64,000 nucleotides of DNA from Alphaproteobacteria bacterium (lineage in GTDB: Bacteria > Pseudomonadota > Alphaproteobacteria > Rickettsiales > SXRF01), in the NCBI GenBank assembly GCA_025362975.1, contig JANYES010000004.1, positions 1-64,000 on the forward strand, in the 5' to 3' direction. Positions 38,488 through 47,213 of this stretch are shown piece after piece. The position numbers and the translations under genes are program-made. The notes below the pieces were generated by a model that was given only the letters and a program-made list of their open reading frames with translations, was not told the DNA's origin and ran no database searches. Every line of letters starts with the position of its first letter. The stretch's first letter is position 1.

Positions 38488-39717
38488 ATGATCAATTACG
38501 AGCAGATTTTCCGCCAGAGCATCGAGCGTTTGAAGGATGAAGGCCGTTACCGCGTCTTCAATACCCTCGAGCGCAAGGCTGGCTCGTTCCCTCTCGCAAA
38601 ATCCTACATTACCGGCCGCACTGTCACCGTGTGGTGTTCCAACGATTATCTCGGCATGGGCCAGCACCCGAAAGTCATCACCGCCATGGCCGAAGCCATC
38701 GGCCGCGTCGGCTCCGGCGCCGGCGGCACCCGCAATATCTCCGGCACGCACCACGCCATGGTCGCCCTCGAAGACACCCTCGCCGAATTACACGGCAAAG
38801 AAGCCGCCCTCGTCATGACCTCCGGCTACGTCACGAACGAAGCCGCCCTCAGCACCCTCGGTTCCATGATCCCCGGCTGCATCATCTACTCCGACGAATT
38901 CAACCACGCCTCTATGATCCACGGCATACGCAACAGCAAATGCGAAAAACACGTCTTCCGACATAACGACGTCGCCCATCTGGAACAATTGCTGAAAGCC
39001 TCCGATCCCGCGCGCCCCAAACTCATAGCCTTCGAATCCGTCTATTCGATGGACGGCGATATCTCCCCCATTAAAACCATCTGCGACCTCGCCGATAAAT
39101 ACAACGCCATCACCTATCTTGACGAAGTCCACGCCGTCGGCATGTACGGCGCGCACGGCGCAGGCGTCGCCGAACGCGAAGGCATCATGGATCGCTTTAC
39201 TGTCATTCAAGGCACCTTGGGCAAAGCCTACGGCGTTATGGGTGGCTACATCACCGGCACGCACGCCCTGATCGACATGGTCCGCTCCTACGCCCCCGGC
39301 TTCATCTTCACCACCTCATTACCGCCCGCGCTGACCGCTGGTGCCACCGCCTCCATCCGGCATTTGATGGAAAGCTCCGACGAGCGCACCCGCCAGCAAC
39401 ACAACGTCCGCGTGCTCAACGACATGCTCCACAAAGCTGGCATTCCGGTCATGCCAACCATGTCGCATATCCTGCCCATCCTCGTTGGCGACCCGGTCCT
39501 GTGTAAACAAGCCTCCGACATGCTGATGAACCAGTTCGACATTTACGTCCAGCCCATCAACTTCCCCACCGTCCCGCGCGGCACTGAACGCCTGCGCATC
39601 ACCCCTACGCCATGCCATACGCACGAAATGATGTTCGAACTTACCCGCGCCCTCGTCTGGGTCTTCGAACGCCTTGGAATCAAGGCCGATGTGGAAACCC
39701 TGAAAAAAGCAGCTTAA
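38488..39717 (+). CDS. hemA: 5-aminolevulinate synthase
   Basis: This PLP-dependent enzyme condenses glycine and succinyl-CoA, the C4 route to tetrapyrroles that marks Alphaproteobacteria. It has 409 residues, full length. Motifs include [15 protein letters not shown], the substrate-binding [26 protein letters not shown] (PLP-ring Asp) and [13 protein letters not shown] with the Schiff-base Lys at 246. It follows ctaA by about 54 bases on the same strand, so heme and heme A production are neighbours. Confidence 0.97.
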   Translation: MINYEQIFRQSIERLKDEGRYRVFNTLERKAGSFPLAKSYITGRTVTVWCSNDYLGMGQHPKVITAMAEAIGRVGSGAGGTRNISGTHHAMVALEDTLAELHGKEAALVMTSGYVTNEAALSTLGSMIPGCIIYSDEFNHASMIHGIRNSKCEKHVFRHNDVAHLEQLLKASDPARPKLIAFESVYSMDGDISPIKTICDLADKYNAITYLDEVHAVGMYGAHGAGVAEREGIMDRFTVIQGTLGKAYGVMGGYITGTHALIDMVRSYAPGFIFTTSLPPALTAGATASIRHLMESSDERTRQQHNVRVLNDMLHKAGIPVMPTMSHILPILVGDPVLCKQASDMLMNQFDIYVQPINFPTVPRGTERLRITPTPCHTHEMMFELTRALVWVFERLGIKADVETLKKAA

Positions 39718-39831
39718 ATTTCAGTCGCTTAAATTTCACCATTAGTTAAAATCCAATCTATTTATTAACTTAGATTAAAGCTCTCCCTACCTATAATGGG
39801 ACGTTCCCTGATTCAACCAACGGAGCGTACA

Positions 39832-40326
39832 ATGGCTAAAAATCAGAAAAATAAAGACGCAGTATCCGACGCTATCGCCAAACTCGCGGCCAAGGAAGGT
39901 GTCGACACTAAAAACCCCGCTGGCCGCTTGCCTGAAAGCGACACGCTCGAGCATTTCGGCATGAAAACCCCGGATGATTACCGCATCCTCGGCGACGCAA
40001 CCATCGTCCAGAATGACCATTTCCGCGACGGGGCTTTGCCGTTCGTGCAGGTGCAACTCAACGGCAACGATGCGCATACCCAAGCACCCGCCGTCTTCAA
40101 CGCCATCGCCAATGCCGCAGCTGAAGCAGGTCTTAGCGTAGGCTCACGTGAAGAAGCACGTTTCCAGAACACCACCATCGCTATCGACCTCGAAGGCAAA
40201 GATCTAGAAGGCAGCCGCAAGCGATTCGCCGAAGCGCTCGAACGTCAGGTTTCCAAGCCCGGCGCCGAAGTCGAAGAACCAGTCGGCCGTCAGGCAGGCA
40301 TTACCGCATCCAAAAACAGGGGATAA
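39832..40326 (+). CDS. Unknown acidic protein
   Basis: ATG 39832 follows a GGAG site; an upstream ATG at 39796 is within the likely -10 element (TATAAT 39792-39797) and was rejected. The 164-residue product is acidic, soluble and Ala rich, with a repeated ED/EG pattern and a central segment VQVQLNGNDAHTQAPAVFNA. No signal or membrane helix. It lies directly upstream of a frameshifted small gene. Family not recognised. Confidence 0.6.
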   Translation: MAKNQKNKDAVSDAIAKLAAKEGVDTKNPAGRLPESDTLEHFGMKTPDDYRILGDATIVQNDHFRDGALPFVQVQLNGNDAHTQAPAVFNAIANAAAEAGLSVGSREEARFQNTTIAIDLEGKDLEGSRKRFAEALERQVSKPGAEVEEPVGRQAGITASKNRG

Positions 40327-40329
40327 ATC

Positions 40330-40613
40330 ATGATCAGAACCGCATTAAACCCAAAGCGAAACCTAAAAAAGTCGAAAACCCAAACCTCCTCTGGCTCGTC
40401 ACCGGCAAACACCTGAAAAAACAGGCATGGTGGTTCGTACAGGTGCAGCCTTTGAAAGAGCCGCTTTTCAAAAAAGCGCTCAAAACGCCCAAACTCGGCC
40501 TCAACGATTACGGCCAGATCGTGGAATCCGGCTACGATGCACGTCCCACCGCAGCAGTCATCGAAGCTCTTTGCAGCCGCGGTTACAGCGTCAACGAATC
40601 GCTCTTCGGCTAA
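40330..40613 (+). pseudogene. Frameshifted small gene after the 39832 gene
   Basis: From ATG 40330 the frame fails after 27 codons. Shifted by one base from about 40336, the frame is open to TAA 40611-40613 and encodes a plausible protein (NRIKPKAKPKKVENPNLLWL, later WWFVQVQPLKEPLFKKAL and SRGYSVNESLFG). One missing A in ATGATCAGAAC near 40334-40337 would restore a 95-residue product from the ATG. It is followed at once by a strong terminator. Either a real lesion or a sequencing error. Confidence 0.5.
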
Positions 40614-40624
40614 TTGCCGCATGT

Positions 40625-40662
40625 AAAAAAAGCCAGTACCCGTTGGGGTGCTGGCTTTTTTT
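40625..40662. terminator. Intrinsic terminator, bidirectional
   Basis: AAAAGCCAGTACCC and GGGGTGCTGGCTTTTTTT form a stem of about ten base pairs with T runs on both strands. It ends the 39832-40613 unit on the plus strand and may stop minus-strand transcripts from 41178. Confidence 0.85.
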
Positions 40663-40980
40663 ATAAACCGACACGCCCTGTTGGGCAGCACCGGCTTGAT
40701 AAATTCTTACTTCTTTGCGTGAGCTGAATTTGCAGTCCGAGGATGTGGCCTTTCAGCTCATTCACCTCCACCTGCAACTCGATGTTTCGAATCGACTTCT
40801 CTCTGGCGAAAGTGTCGTGGATAGGAAGGGCACACCTGCGGCCCTTCTGTTGAGAAGCGTTAATGCAACTGCCTTTAACACCGAGCTGGTTTTTGACCGA
40901 CAGAATCGGCTAGCGGGGAGTTACTGATTTCACATATGTATTAAACGGTTTGCACCGATATAATTGAGAGTGACACAGTG
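40663..40980. other. Gap with no confident gene
   Basis: The plus strand has a 70-codon frame (40715-40927). The minus strand has an open frame from about 40920 to 40671 that reads coiled-coil-like (VEVNELKGHILGLQIQL) but lacks an ATG and a ribosome binding site. Neither is convincing. No RNA gene signature was seen. Confidence 0.4.
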
Positions 40981-41011
40981 CGGACCTTTGGTGTTTTGCA
41001 CCAAAGGTCCG
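40981..41011. other. Perfect 13-bp hairpin downstream of a small membrane gene
   Basis: CGGACCTTTGGTG and its exact complement flank a five-base TTTTG loop. It lies 33 bases after the stop of the minus-strand gene at 41044. There is no T run on the minus strand, so it is not a standard intrinsic terminator; it may stabilise the transcript end or be a protein-binding or mobile palindrome. Confidence 0.7.
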
Positions 41012-41043
41012 TAGGAAGCGTGTCATACCTCCTATATATCGGG

Positions 41044-41178
41044 TTACTTCTGGGTCGCCTTGATTTCGGCTTCCTTCTTCTGCTTCTCCTCTTCCCCCGT
41101 GATGGAGGCGTGGATGACGCAGATGAGGAAGCAGATCCCGGCGACGCACAGCAGAACCTTGATGGCCTTGTCTTTCAT
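41044..41178 (-). CDS. Small single-helix membrane protein, atypical codon use
   Basis: ATG 41178 follows a GGAG site nine bases upstream. The 44-residue product has a basic N-terminus (MKDKAIK), a Cys-containing hydrophobic helix (VLLCVAGICFLICVIHASI) and a Lys/Glu-rich tail. Almost all Lys codons are AAG, unlike neighbouring genes but like the 17646-18170 gene, suggesting a common foreign origin. The layout recalls small phage or toxin membrane peptides, but nothing specific supports that. Confidence 0.55.
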   Translation of the reverse strand: MKDKAIKVLLCVAGICFLICVIHASITGEEEKQKKEAEIKATQK

Positions 41179-41461
41179 GACAAGTGCTCCGGTGACGCGT
41201 GCGAACCTTAGCGAAGTGCTTTGGCTCGGGGTGGATTGTCAATTCACCCTTAAAGTCTTTTGACTATCTATCCGAAACACCCGGAAATCCGAGTGGTAGA
41301 TTGCCCAAAAAAAGAACAATACGAATCCCATATTTATAACATAACCAGTAAAAACCGACCGTTACATGATCGTGACAAGCCTTATATTCATTGTGACAGG
41401 TCGTTTACCTATTGATTAAATAACGATTTTATATAAAATCATCGCCACGCAGGAAGTCGCG

Positions 41462-41642
41462 ATGGTCGGCGAAACAAAAAGTGAATTCCGATCAGATTCC
41501 CGCCGCAAGCGATGATGGCAAACGCACCGAAGCGGGCCTCAGCGAATTCCGCAAACTCTACGAACAGTGGAAACAAGCCGCCTCCACACATAAAACCGGC
41601 TGGGTCGGGGGCAACAGGCCACTCCACCGTCATGACTTGTAA
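41462..41642 (+). pseudogene. Small gene frameshifted in an A run, overlapping anmK end
   Basis: ATG 41462 has a good GGAAG binding site but its frame stops after 17 codons. One base on, the frame is open to TAA 41640-41642 and encodes a convincing peptide (SDQIPAASDDGKRTEAGLSE, then FRKLYEQWKQAASTHKTGWV). Removing one A from the five-A run at 41476-41480 would fuse them into about 59 residues. A GTG at 41481 could also start a 53-residue product without any lesion. Tail-to-tail overlap of 13 bases with anmK. Family unknown. Confidence 0.45.
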
Positions 41643-42733
41643 TGCGCCCCACCCGTCACCGCGCGGGCCGCCCCCGTCGTCGTCGGTACCGATAATGCCA
41701 GCCCTTTAAGCGATCGCACCGCCAAAAACGCAAACGCTTGCGCCTCCATCGCGTCGCTCTGCCAGCCGATCTTATCTGCCATCGTAACGCGCGGAAAATG
41801 CTTCGCTAAGGCCTTCATCAACTCGGGATTATGCCCCCCGCCGCCGCACACGATGCACTGCTTCGCCGGTGTCGGAAAATGCTCCGCCGCCAACCCAATC
41901 GTCGCCGCCGTAAATTCCGTCAGCGTCGCCGCCCCGTCCTGCGCCGACAATCCATCCAAAGCCTCAATCGAAAAATGATTCCTATCCAGCGATTTCGGCG
42001 GCACCAGCTTAAAATACGGGTCACCCAGCAGCGTATCCAGCAAAGCCTTATCCACCTTCCCCGCCGCAGCCAGCTTGCCATTCACATCGCAATCCCGCCC
42101 GGTATGTTTCAAAGCCCATTCATTCAACAACACATTCCCCGGACCCGTATCAAACGCCAGAATATCCAAATCCAGCAACGTATCACTTGCACTCTCCGAA
42201 CGCCCAATCCACGTCACATTCGCACTCCCGCCGATATTCACCATTACTACCGGCAGCTCCATCGTCTTCGCCAGCGCCGCATGAAACAACGGCACTAGCG
42301 GCGCGCCCTGCCCGCCAGCCGCCACATCGCGCCTGCGGAAATCGCACACCACATCAATCCCGGTCTTCTCCGCCAGCAACGCCCCGTCGCCAATCTGCCA
42401 CGTCATCCGCTCCGCCGGCCGATGCGCCACCGTCTGCCCATGAAACCCAACCACATGCACGTCCTTCGCGGCGATATTCGCCTGCTTAAGCAATTTCTTC
42501 ACCGCATCGATATGTCGTATAGTCAGCCCATGCTCCATCTTCAGCAAATCCCCACGTCCATACACGGCCTCGCGCAGCTGCGTGCGGAACCCATCGTCAT
42601 ACGCCGTCGTGTGCGATTCCCCGAACGCTTCCACCGTCTCCCCGTCTGTTTTGATCAACGCCGCGTCGATGCCATCCAGCGAGGTTCCGCTCATCAATCC
42701 CAGCGCCCAAACGGCGGTATTTTCTTTACGCAT
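41630..42733 (-). CDS. anmK: Anhydro-N-acetylmuramic acid kinase
   Basis: AnmK phosphorylates and opens 1,6-anhydroMurNAc released by lytic transglycosylases, returning it to wall precursor metabolism. The 367-residue protein has the ASKHA-fold kinase motifs GLMSGTSLDGIDAAL (N-terminal phosphate loop), VVGFHGQTVAHRP, FDTGPGNVLLNEW and VCGGGGHNPELM. The substrate links it to slt at 19428. Confidence 0.95.
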   Translation of the reverse strand: MRKENTAVWALGLMSGTSLDGIDAALIKTDGETVEAFGESHTTAYDDGFRTQLREAVYGRGDLLKMEHGLTIRHIDAVKKLLKQANIAAKDVHVVGFHGQTVAHRPAERMTWQIGDGALLAEKTGIDVVCDFRRRDVAAGGQGAPLVPLFHAALAKTMELPVVMVNIGGSANVTWIGRSESASDTLLDLDILAFDTGPGNVLLNEWALKHTGRDCDVNGKLAAAGKVDKALLDTLLGDPYFKLVPPKSLDRNHFSIEALDGLSAQDGAATLTEFTAATIGLAAEHFPTPAKQCIVCGGGGHNPELMKALAKHFPRVTMADKIGWQSDAMEAQAFAFLAVRSLKGLALSVPTTTGAARAVTGGAHYKS

Positions 42734-42810
42734 TGTGAATCCTGACTTGTTTAATAAGAACTTAACCTATAAATATTACTAATATACAAATACACTAAGA
42801 AAGACCAGCC

Positions 42811-44244
42811 ATGACGACGACGTACAAATCAGAATTCATGCGTGTAATGCAAGAGCGTGGTTTTATCCACCAATGCACCGACGCCGCCGCCCTCGACAAG
42901 CGCTTAGAAAAAGACCGTACAGTCGCCTATATCGGCTTCGACTGCACCGCCCCAAGCCTTCACGTCGGCAGCCTCATCCAGATTATGGCCCTTCGCTGGC
43001 TGCAAAAAACCGGCCATCGCCCCCTCGTCCTCATGGGCGGCGGCACCACCAAAGTCGGTGACCCCTCCGGCAAAGACGAATCCCGCAAAGTCCTGAGCGG
43101 CGAAGACATCAAAAAAAACCTGGAAGCCATCAAAGACATCTTCGGCCACTTCCTCACCTTCGGCACGGGTGCTACCGACGCCATGATGCTCAACAATGCC
43201 GATTGGCTCGACAAGCTCAACTACATCGATTTCCTGCGCGACTATGGCCGCTATTTCTCCGTCAACCGCATGCTGACGCAAGATAGCGTCAAGATGCGTT
43301 TAGAGCGCGAACAAAACCTCAGCTTGCTAGAATTCAACTACATGATCCTGCAAGCCTACGACTTCGTCGAGCTAAGCCAGCGCTACGGTTGCACGCTGCA
43401 AATCGGCGGTTCCGACCAGTGGGGCAACATCATCATGGGCATCGACCTGCAACGCCGCAGCGATTCCGAAAAACGTTTCCAGCCGCTCGACATCAGCAAA
43501 ATCGGCGGCGCGCAAGTCTCCGCCGCCTCGGGCAACACCCCCAAAATCGTCGAAGTCCAACCCATGATCCAGTCCAAGCGCACCGACGCCTCCGACTACA
43601 CCCCTGAAGCCTTCATGAACTACCTCAACAAAGGCGACAGCAAAGACCTCTTCGGCCTCACCACCCCGCTGCTGACAACCAACGCGGGCGCCAAAATGGG
43701 CAAAACCGCCAACGGTGCCATCTGGCTCAACAAAGACATGCTCTCGGCTTACGACTACTGGCAGTTCTGGCGCAACACCGAAGATGCCGACGTCGGCCGC
43801 TACCTGCGCCTCTTCACCGAAATGCCCCTCAAGGAAATCGAAAAGCTCGAAGCCCTTAAAGGCGCTGAAATCAATGAAGCCAAAAAAATCCTCGCCAACG
43901 AAGCCACCAAGCTTTGCCACGGCGACCGCGCCGCCAAACAAGCCGCTGAAACCGCCAAGAAAACTTTCGAAGAAGGCGCCATCAGCGTCGATTTACCCAC
44001 CTTCAGCATCGCCGCTGGCGAAATGGGCAAAGGCATCGCCGCCTACGAATTACTGCGCCTGGCGGGCATGGCCGATTCCGGCAGCGAAGCCCGCCGTCTC
44101 ATCCGCGGCGGTGGCGCCCGTGTCAACGACCGCAAAATCGAGGACGAAAATGAGCTGATCGGACAAGTTTTCTTCGATGAAAACCAGACCCTTAAACTAT
44201 CTGCCGGTCGCAAAAAACACATGCTTGTCAAGCTCACCAAGTAA
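42811..44244 (+). CDS. tyrS: Tyrosyl-tRNA synthetase
   Basis: This class I synthetase of 477 residues is longer than E. coli TyrS (424). The HIGH-like loop is in [11 protein letters not shown]. The tyrosine-binding segment with [20 protein letters not shown] and QWGNI is present, and the KMSKS loop reads KMGKT (295-299), a tolerated variant in this family. The C-terminal S4 RNA-binding domain ([26 protein letters not shown]) is intact. It is convergent with nothing and preceded by about 75 bases. Confidence 0.97.
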   Translation: MTTTYKSEFMRVMQERGFIHQCTDAAALDKRLEKDRTVAYIGFDCTAPSLHVGSLIQIMALRWLQKTGHRPLVLMGGGTTKVGDPSGKDESRKVLSGEDIKKNLEAIKDIFGHFLTFGTGATDAMMLNNADWLDKLNYIDFLRDYGRYFSVNRMLTQDSVKMRLEREQNLSLLEFNYMILQAYDFVELSQRYGCTLQIGGSDQWGNIIMGIDLQRRSDSEKRFQPLDISKIGGAQVSAASGNTPKIVEVQPMIQSKRTDASDYTPEAFMNYLNKGDSKDLFGLTTPLLTTNAGAKMGKTANGAIWLNKDMLSAYDYWQFWRNTEDADVGRYLRLFTEMPLKEIEKLEALKGAEINEAKKILANEATKLCHGDRAAKQAAETAKKTFEEGAISVDLPTFSIAAGEMGKGIAAYELLRLAGMADSGSEARRLIRGGGARVNDRKIEDENELIGQVFFDENQTLKLSAGRKKHMLVKLTK

Positions 44245-44277
44245 GGCGTTGGCCCCGCTTAGTTTTCCCCTTGTAAC

Positions 44278-44316
44278 AAAAGCTTAACTTGAATCCGTGT
44301 ACACTGGCAGTCTATC
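44278..44316 (+). promoter_or_regulatory. Promoter region with AAAAGCTTAACTTG motif, upstream of the 329-residue unknown gene
   Basis: AAAAGCTTAACTTG at 44278-44291 is repeated exactly at 45504-45517 before the next unknown gene. A -35-like TTGAAT (44289-44294) and a -10-like TCTATC (44311-44316) sit at the same relative places as in the second copy. The motif may be a regulator site overlapping the -35. Confidence 0.4.
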
Positions 44317-44352
44317 CTGTAATCTAGGATAAACCAAGTTTTTCACGAGAAT

Positions 44353-45342
44353 ATGCCACCCACAGTTCCAACAAGCGAAGTCACTATCCCACCGAATCCG
44401 CCCGGCATGCCCGGCGCCGGACCGGCGCTGAACGACCTGTGGCACCAACGCAACATGGACGATGTACGCCAGCAGGCGCAAGATCGTGCCGCCGCTTATC
44501 TCGAGCGTGGCCGCGCCTACTTCGTCAAAACCGTTGAAACCGCCGCTGCCCGCAACCCTGAGATCAAGCCGGAAATCTTCCAGGCCATCGTCACTGAAAA
44601 CAACCGCCTCCACGAAGCCCTCGTTGCCGAGCAGGTTCAGGCCTATCAGGACTCCCCGACCCCGGGCATGCTGCAACAGAACATCAACACCATCAAAACC
44701 AAATACGCCACCCTGCTTCGCGACAAGATCTATAAGGATTACGGCGACGAAGGCAACGCGGCCCTCAGCGCCGTCAGCAAGGAAATGCGCGGTGAAAGCG
44801 TCTTCGCCGGTCCGGTAAAAATGCTCTACAACAGCGAAAACGGCGGCCTCCAGTGGGGCGGCGTTCTCAGTGGCGTCAGCGCAGCCCTTCTTGGTTATAA
44901 CCTCACAGGCGGCATGGGCGGCATCATGCAGATCCTCGCCACCGTCGCTATCGGCGCAGCTGGCGCTTACATTGGCCATAAAGTCATCGACGGCACGCCG
45001 GAACCCCTGAAATTACCAGATTTCGACAGCGCCTCAAAAGACCCTGTCGCCCCCGCGCGCGACCGCGTCCGCGAAGTATCCGACGACGGCGTAGTCACCA
45101 CCGCCGCGCGGGATGCCGCTACTCCCGCTCCAACCTCCGACAAACCCGCTGAAGTCGCCACCCGGCCCACCCCGGCTGCCGCTACCACCGCCCAGCCCGA
45201 TTTCGGCAAAATCCTCGCCGACGCCAGCAAAGATCCGAAACCAGCCACCGACACCCTCGCCGACGCCCGCACGATGGGTCTTCGCAACGAAAAGCGTCTC
45301 GCCGCTCCTACCAACGGCATTATTAATGCCCCTGTGCGCTAG
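44353..45342 (+). CDS. Unknown protein with hydrophobic hairpin and Pro/Ala-rich ends
   Basis: It has 329 residues. The Pro-rich N-terminus (PTVPTSEVTIPPNPPGMPGA) is followed by a charged helical region (about 30-160). A hydrophobic Gly/Ala-rich segment (about 175-215, GVLSGVSAALLGYNL then GIMQILATVAIGAAGAYIG) comes next, then a Thr/Ala/Pro-rich disordered tail. There is no signal peptide. Layout resembles the next gene. Such soluble proteins with a buried membrane hairpin include secreted effectors and membrane-remodelling proteins, but nothing specific is recognised here. Confidence 0.65.
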   Translation: MPPTVPTSEVTIPPNPPGMPGAGPALNDLWHQRNMDDVRQQAQDRAAAYLERGRAYFVKTVETAAARNPEIKPEIFQAIVTENNRLHEALVAEQVQAYQDSPTPGMLQQNINTIKTKYATLLRDKIYKDYGDEGNAALSAVSKEMRGESVFAGPVKMLYNSENGGLQWGGVLSGVSAALLGYNLTGGMGGIMQILATVAIGAAGAYIGHKVIDGTPEPLKLPDFDSASKDPVAPARDRVREVSDDGVVTTAARDAATPAPTSDKPAEVATRPTPAAATTAQPDFGKILADASKDPKPATDTLADARTMGLRNEKRLAAPTNGIINAPVR

Positions 45343-45503
45343 CCGTCAGACACATTAACTATTTCCCCCAATAATAATTGTATTTACCTTATTTTCATAA
45401 GGTTATGCTTATTATGGCTCTTGGAAAAATCCAATTATGACAGGATTTGTGACAGTTCGATGACAAAAGACCGCTTCTAACGCACCAATTAACCATGCGT
45501 AAT

Positions 45504-45542
45504 AAAAGCTTAACTTGTTATGGACAGCCCCTGTGGAATAAT
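45504..45542 (+). promoter_or_regulatory. Second copy of AAAAGCTTAACTTG with -10, upstream of the 477-residue unknown gene
   Basis: AAAAGCTTAACTTG (45504-45517) overlaps a -35-like TTGTTA (45515-45520); after 16 bases comes AATAAT (45537-45542). The match to 44278-44291 is exact over 14 bases while the flanks differ. The gene starts 48 bases further on. Confidence 0.45.
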
Positions 45543-45589
45543 GTGATGAAGTAGTAATAACAGAATCAGCCTTTTATAAGGATTAGTAT

Positions 45590-47023
45590 ATGGCTAGCGT
45601 TTTTGAAGATCGTTTCAACCAATACAAAGGTGCCGTTGTCGCCCAGTTCGACAAAATCACCAAAGGTGTTGATGGCGCCAAAAAGAAGCCTGTTCTGGAT
45701 GCGTACACCGCATACCTTAACCTCCCGGAAAACGCCGCCAAGGAAAATGAAAAATCCAAAGCGAAGTCCTTCGCCGAATGGCTGAAAACCGAACCGACCG
45801 GCACTGTCGCCGCTGCCACAGCAGGCCTCGACCCAGCCGCTCAGGACGTCCTCATCCACGACGTCGACGCCGACAAGAAAATGTCCGAAGCGTTCGAAAC
45901 CTTCTCTAAAGACGCCCGCGATGTCGCAAGCGGTATTGGCGGATGGCTCGGCAAGAACTGGCCTATGCTTGCCGCCATCGTCGTTCCGCTCCTCGCCGGT
46001 AACTTCCTCGACCTCGGAACCTTGCCGATGATCGGCGTTGGTATCGCCAGCGTCGTCGCCGCCGCAGCCTTCAGCGATGACGACAGCATGCTCGGTCAGG
46101 CCAAGAATTACGTCATGACCGCTATCGGCTTCAAGAAAGCCCCCACCCCTGCGGGCCCCGGCACCGAAACGGCCCCGCCGACCCCACCGAAAGAAAAGGC
46201 GTTCGAAGTAATACCGTACGGCCTCGATAAAGGCGTTGCCATCAGCTATAGCACCTTTGATGTCGACGGCAAAACCTACAACGTCACCCTCGAAGGCAAA
46301 ATGGACGGTGCTGGTATCGCTGGCGGTCCGGGCGCAGTCTCCTTCACACAGATGGTGCTGCATGATAAAGACAACAAAGTCATCGGCGCACCAAAAAAGG
46401 TCGACATTAAAGGCACCGTTTTGGTAGATGGCGCACCTCCGGTTGCAAAAATTGTTATGGCCCCCGATCAAGCAAAGATTGACCTGTTCAAAACGGACGT
46501 TGAAAATCTTGCCCGCGCCGCAAAGCATGCGGTGGGTGTAGAAGAACTCAAAGTAGGCAAGTTCACCATAAAATCCGAAGCGGTCGCTCTTACTGACCCG
46601 GCTGCTGAAACGGCCCCTGTCACCTTCACTGTCACCTCGGCCACTTCGCCTGACGCCACCCGCACCTTCAAGGGCACGCTCAGCAAAACCGGCGAACTGA
46701 AAGTCACCGACATTCAGGTCAACACCCAGGACGGTAAATCTAAGTTCGAGCCGCTCGCCAAGCCCATGACCTTCGCAAGCGTAGGCAAACCGATGGTTGC
46801 CATTGGCGCAGCCGCTGGCGCTGTCCCAGCTTCCACGCTACAGATTGATGAAGTTGAGCTCGCCAAGGCTACTGCCATCGTGGCAATGCCCGCAGACGCT
46901 GTGAAATTCACCGACTTCGTAGTTGGTTCGGCTCCGAAGGTACCGATGGTAGATGGTGCAAGCCTCAACAAGCCGATCACTCCGGTTGTTACCGGCGCTG
47001 GCCCAGGCGCTCAAGGCCGATAA
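45590..47023 (+). CDS. Unknown large protein with hydrophobic hairpin
   Basis: It has 477 residues and an AAGGA site about nine bases before ATG 45590. Residues 1-115 are charged and helical. About 120-165 are hydrophobic (NWPMLAAIVVPLLAGNFLDL, then GIASVVAAAAFS). A Pro-rich linker follows (PTPAGPGTETAPPTPP), then a predominantly beta C-terminal region (about 205-477) with repeated short strands (FDVDGKTYNVTLEG, KGTLSKTGELKV). No signal peptide. It ends 17 bases before a strong terminator. Function unknown; it shares promoter motif and general layout with the gene before it. Confidence 0.65.
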   Translation: MASVFEDRFNQYKGAVVAQFDKITKGVDGAKKKPVLDAYTAYLNLPENAAKENEKSKAKSFAEWLKTEPTGTVAAATAGLDPAAQDVLIHDVDADKKMSEAFETFSKDARDVASGIGGWLGKNWPMLAAIVVPLLAGNFLDLGTLPMIGVGIASVVAAAAFSDDDSMLGQAKNYVMTAIGFKKAPTPAGPGTETAPPTPPKEKAFEVIPYGLDKGVAISYSTFDVDGKTYNVTLEGKMDGAGIAGGPGAVSFTQMVLHDKDNKVIGAPKKVDIKGTVLVDGAPPVAKIVMAPDQAKIDLFKTDVENLARAAKHAVGVEELKVGKFTIKSEAVALTDPAAETAPVTFTVTSATSPDATRTFKGTLSKTGELKVTDIQVNTQDGKSKFEPLAKPMTFASVGKPMVAIGAAAGAVPASTLQIDEVELAKATAIVAMPADAVKFTDFVVGSAPKVPMVDGASLNKPITPVVTGAGPGAQGR

Positions 47024-47040
47024 TAAATTTTATTCAATCA

Positions 47041-47073
47041 AAAACGCCCTGCCCCACCGCAGGGCGTTTTTTT
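47041..47073 (+). terminator. Intrinsic terminator after the 477-residue unknown gene
   Basis: AACGCCCTGC and GCAGGGCGTT enclose a six-base loop and are followed by seven T. Confidence 0.9.
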
Positions 47074-47152
47074 GCTTTAGACGCATTTTAATCGGTTTTT
47101 AGCATAATTACATATTAACACATTGTATTACTGTGTCTTTTTTTCATACCCT

Positions 47153-47181
47153 TTGACATTTTATATCGTTTATACTATGTA
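47153..47181 (+). promoter_or_regulatory. Sigma-70-type promoter of the S24-like repressor gene
   Basis: TTGACA (47153-47158), 17-base spacer, TATGTA (47176-47181), with an AT-rich, partly alternating TA tract around the -10 that could hold operator half-sites. The start codon is 32 bases further. Confidence 0.6.
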
Positions 47182-47213
47182 TATATAGTGAACCTCATTT
47201 GTTGATTAGCTAC

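Noticed and set aside
40671-40920. Minus-strand coiled-coil-like frame
   Set aside because: It has no ATG, no ribosome binding site and lies antisense to another open frame; kept only as a note.
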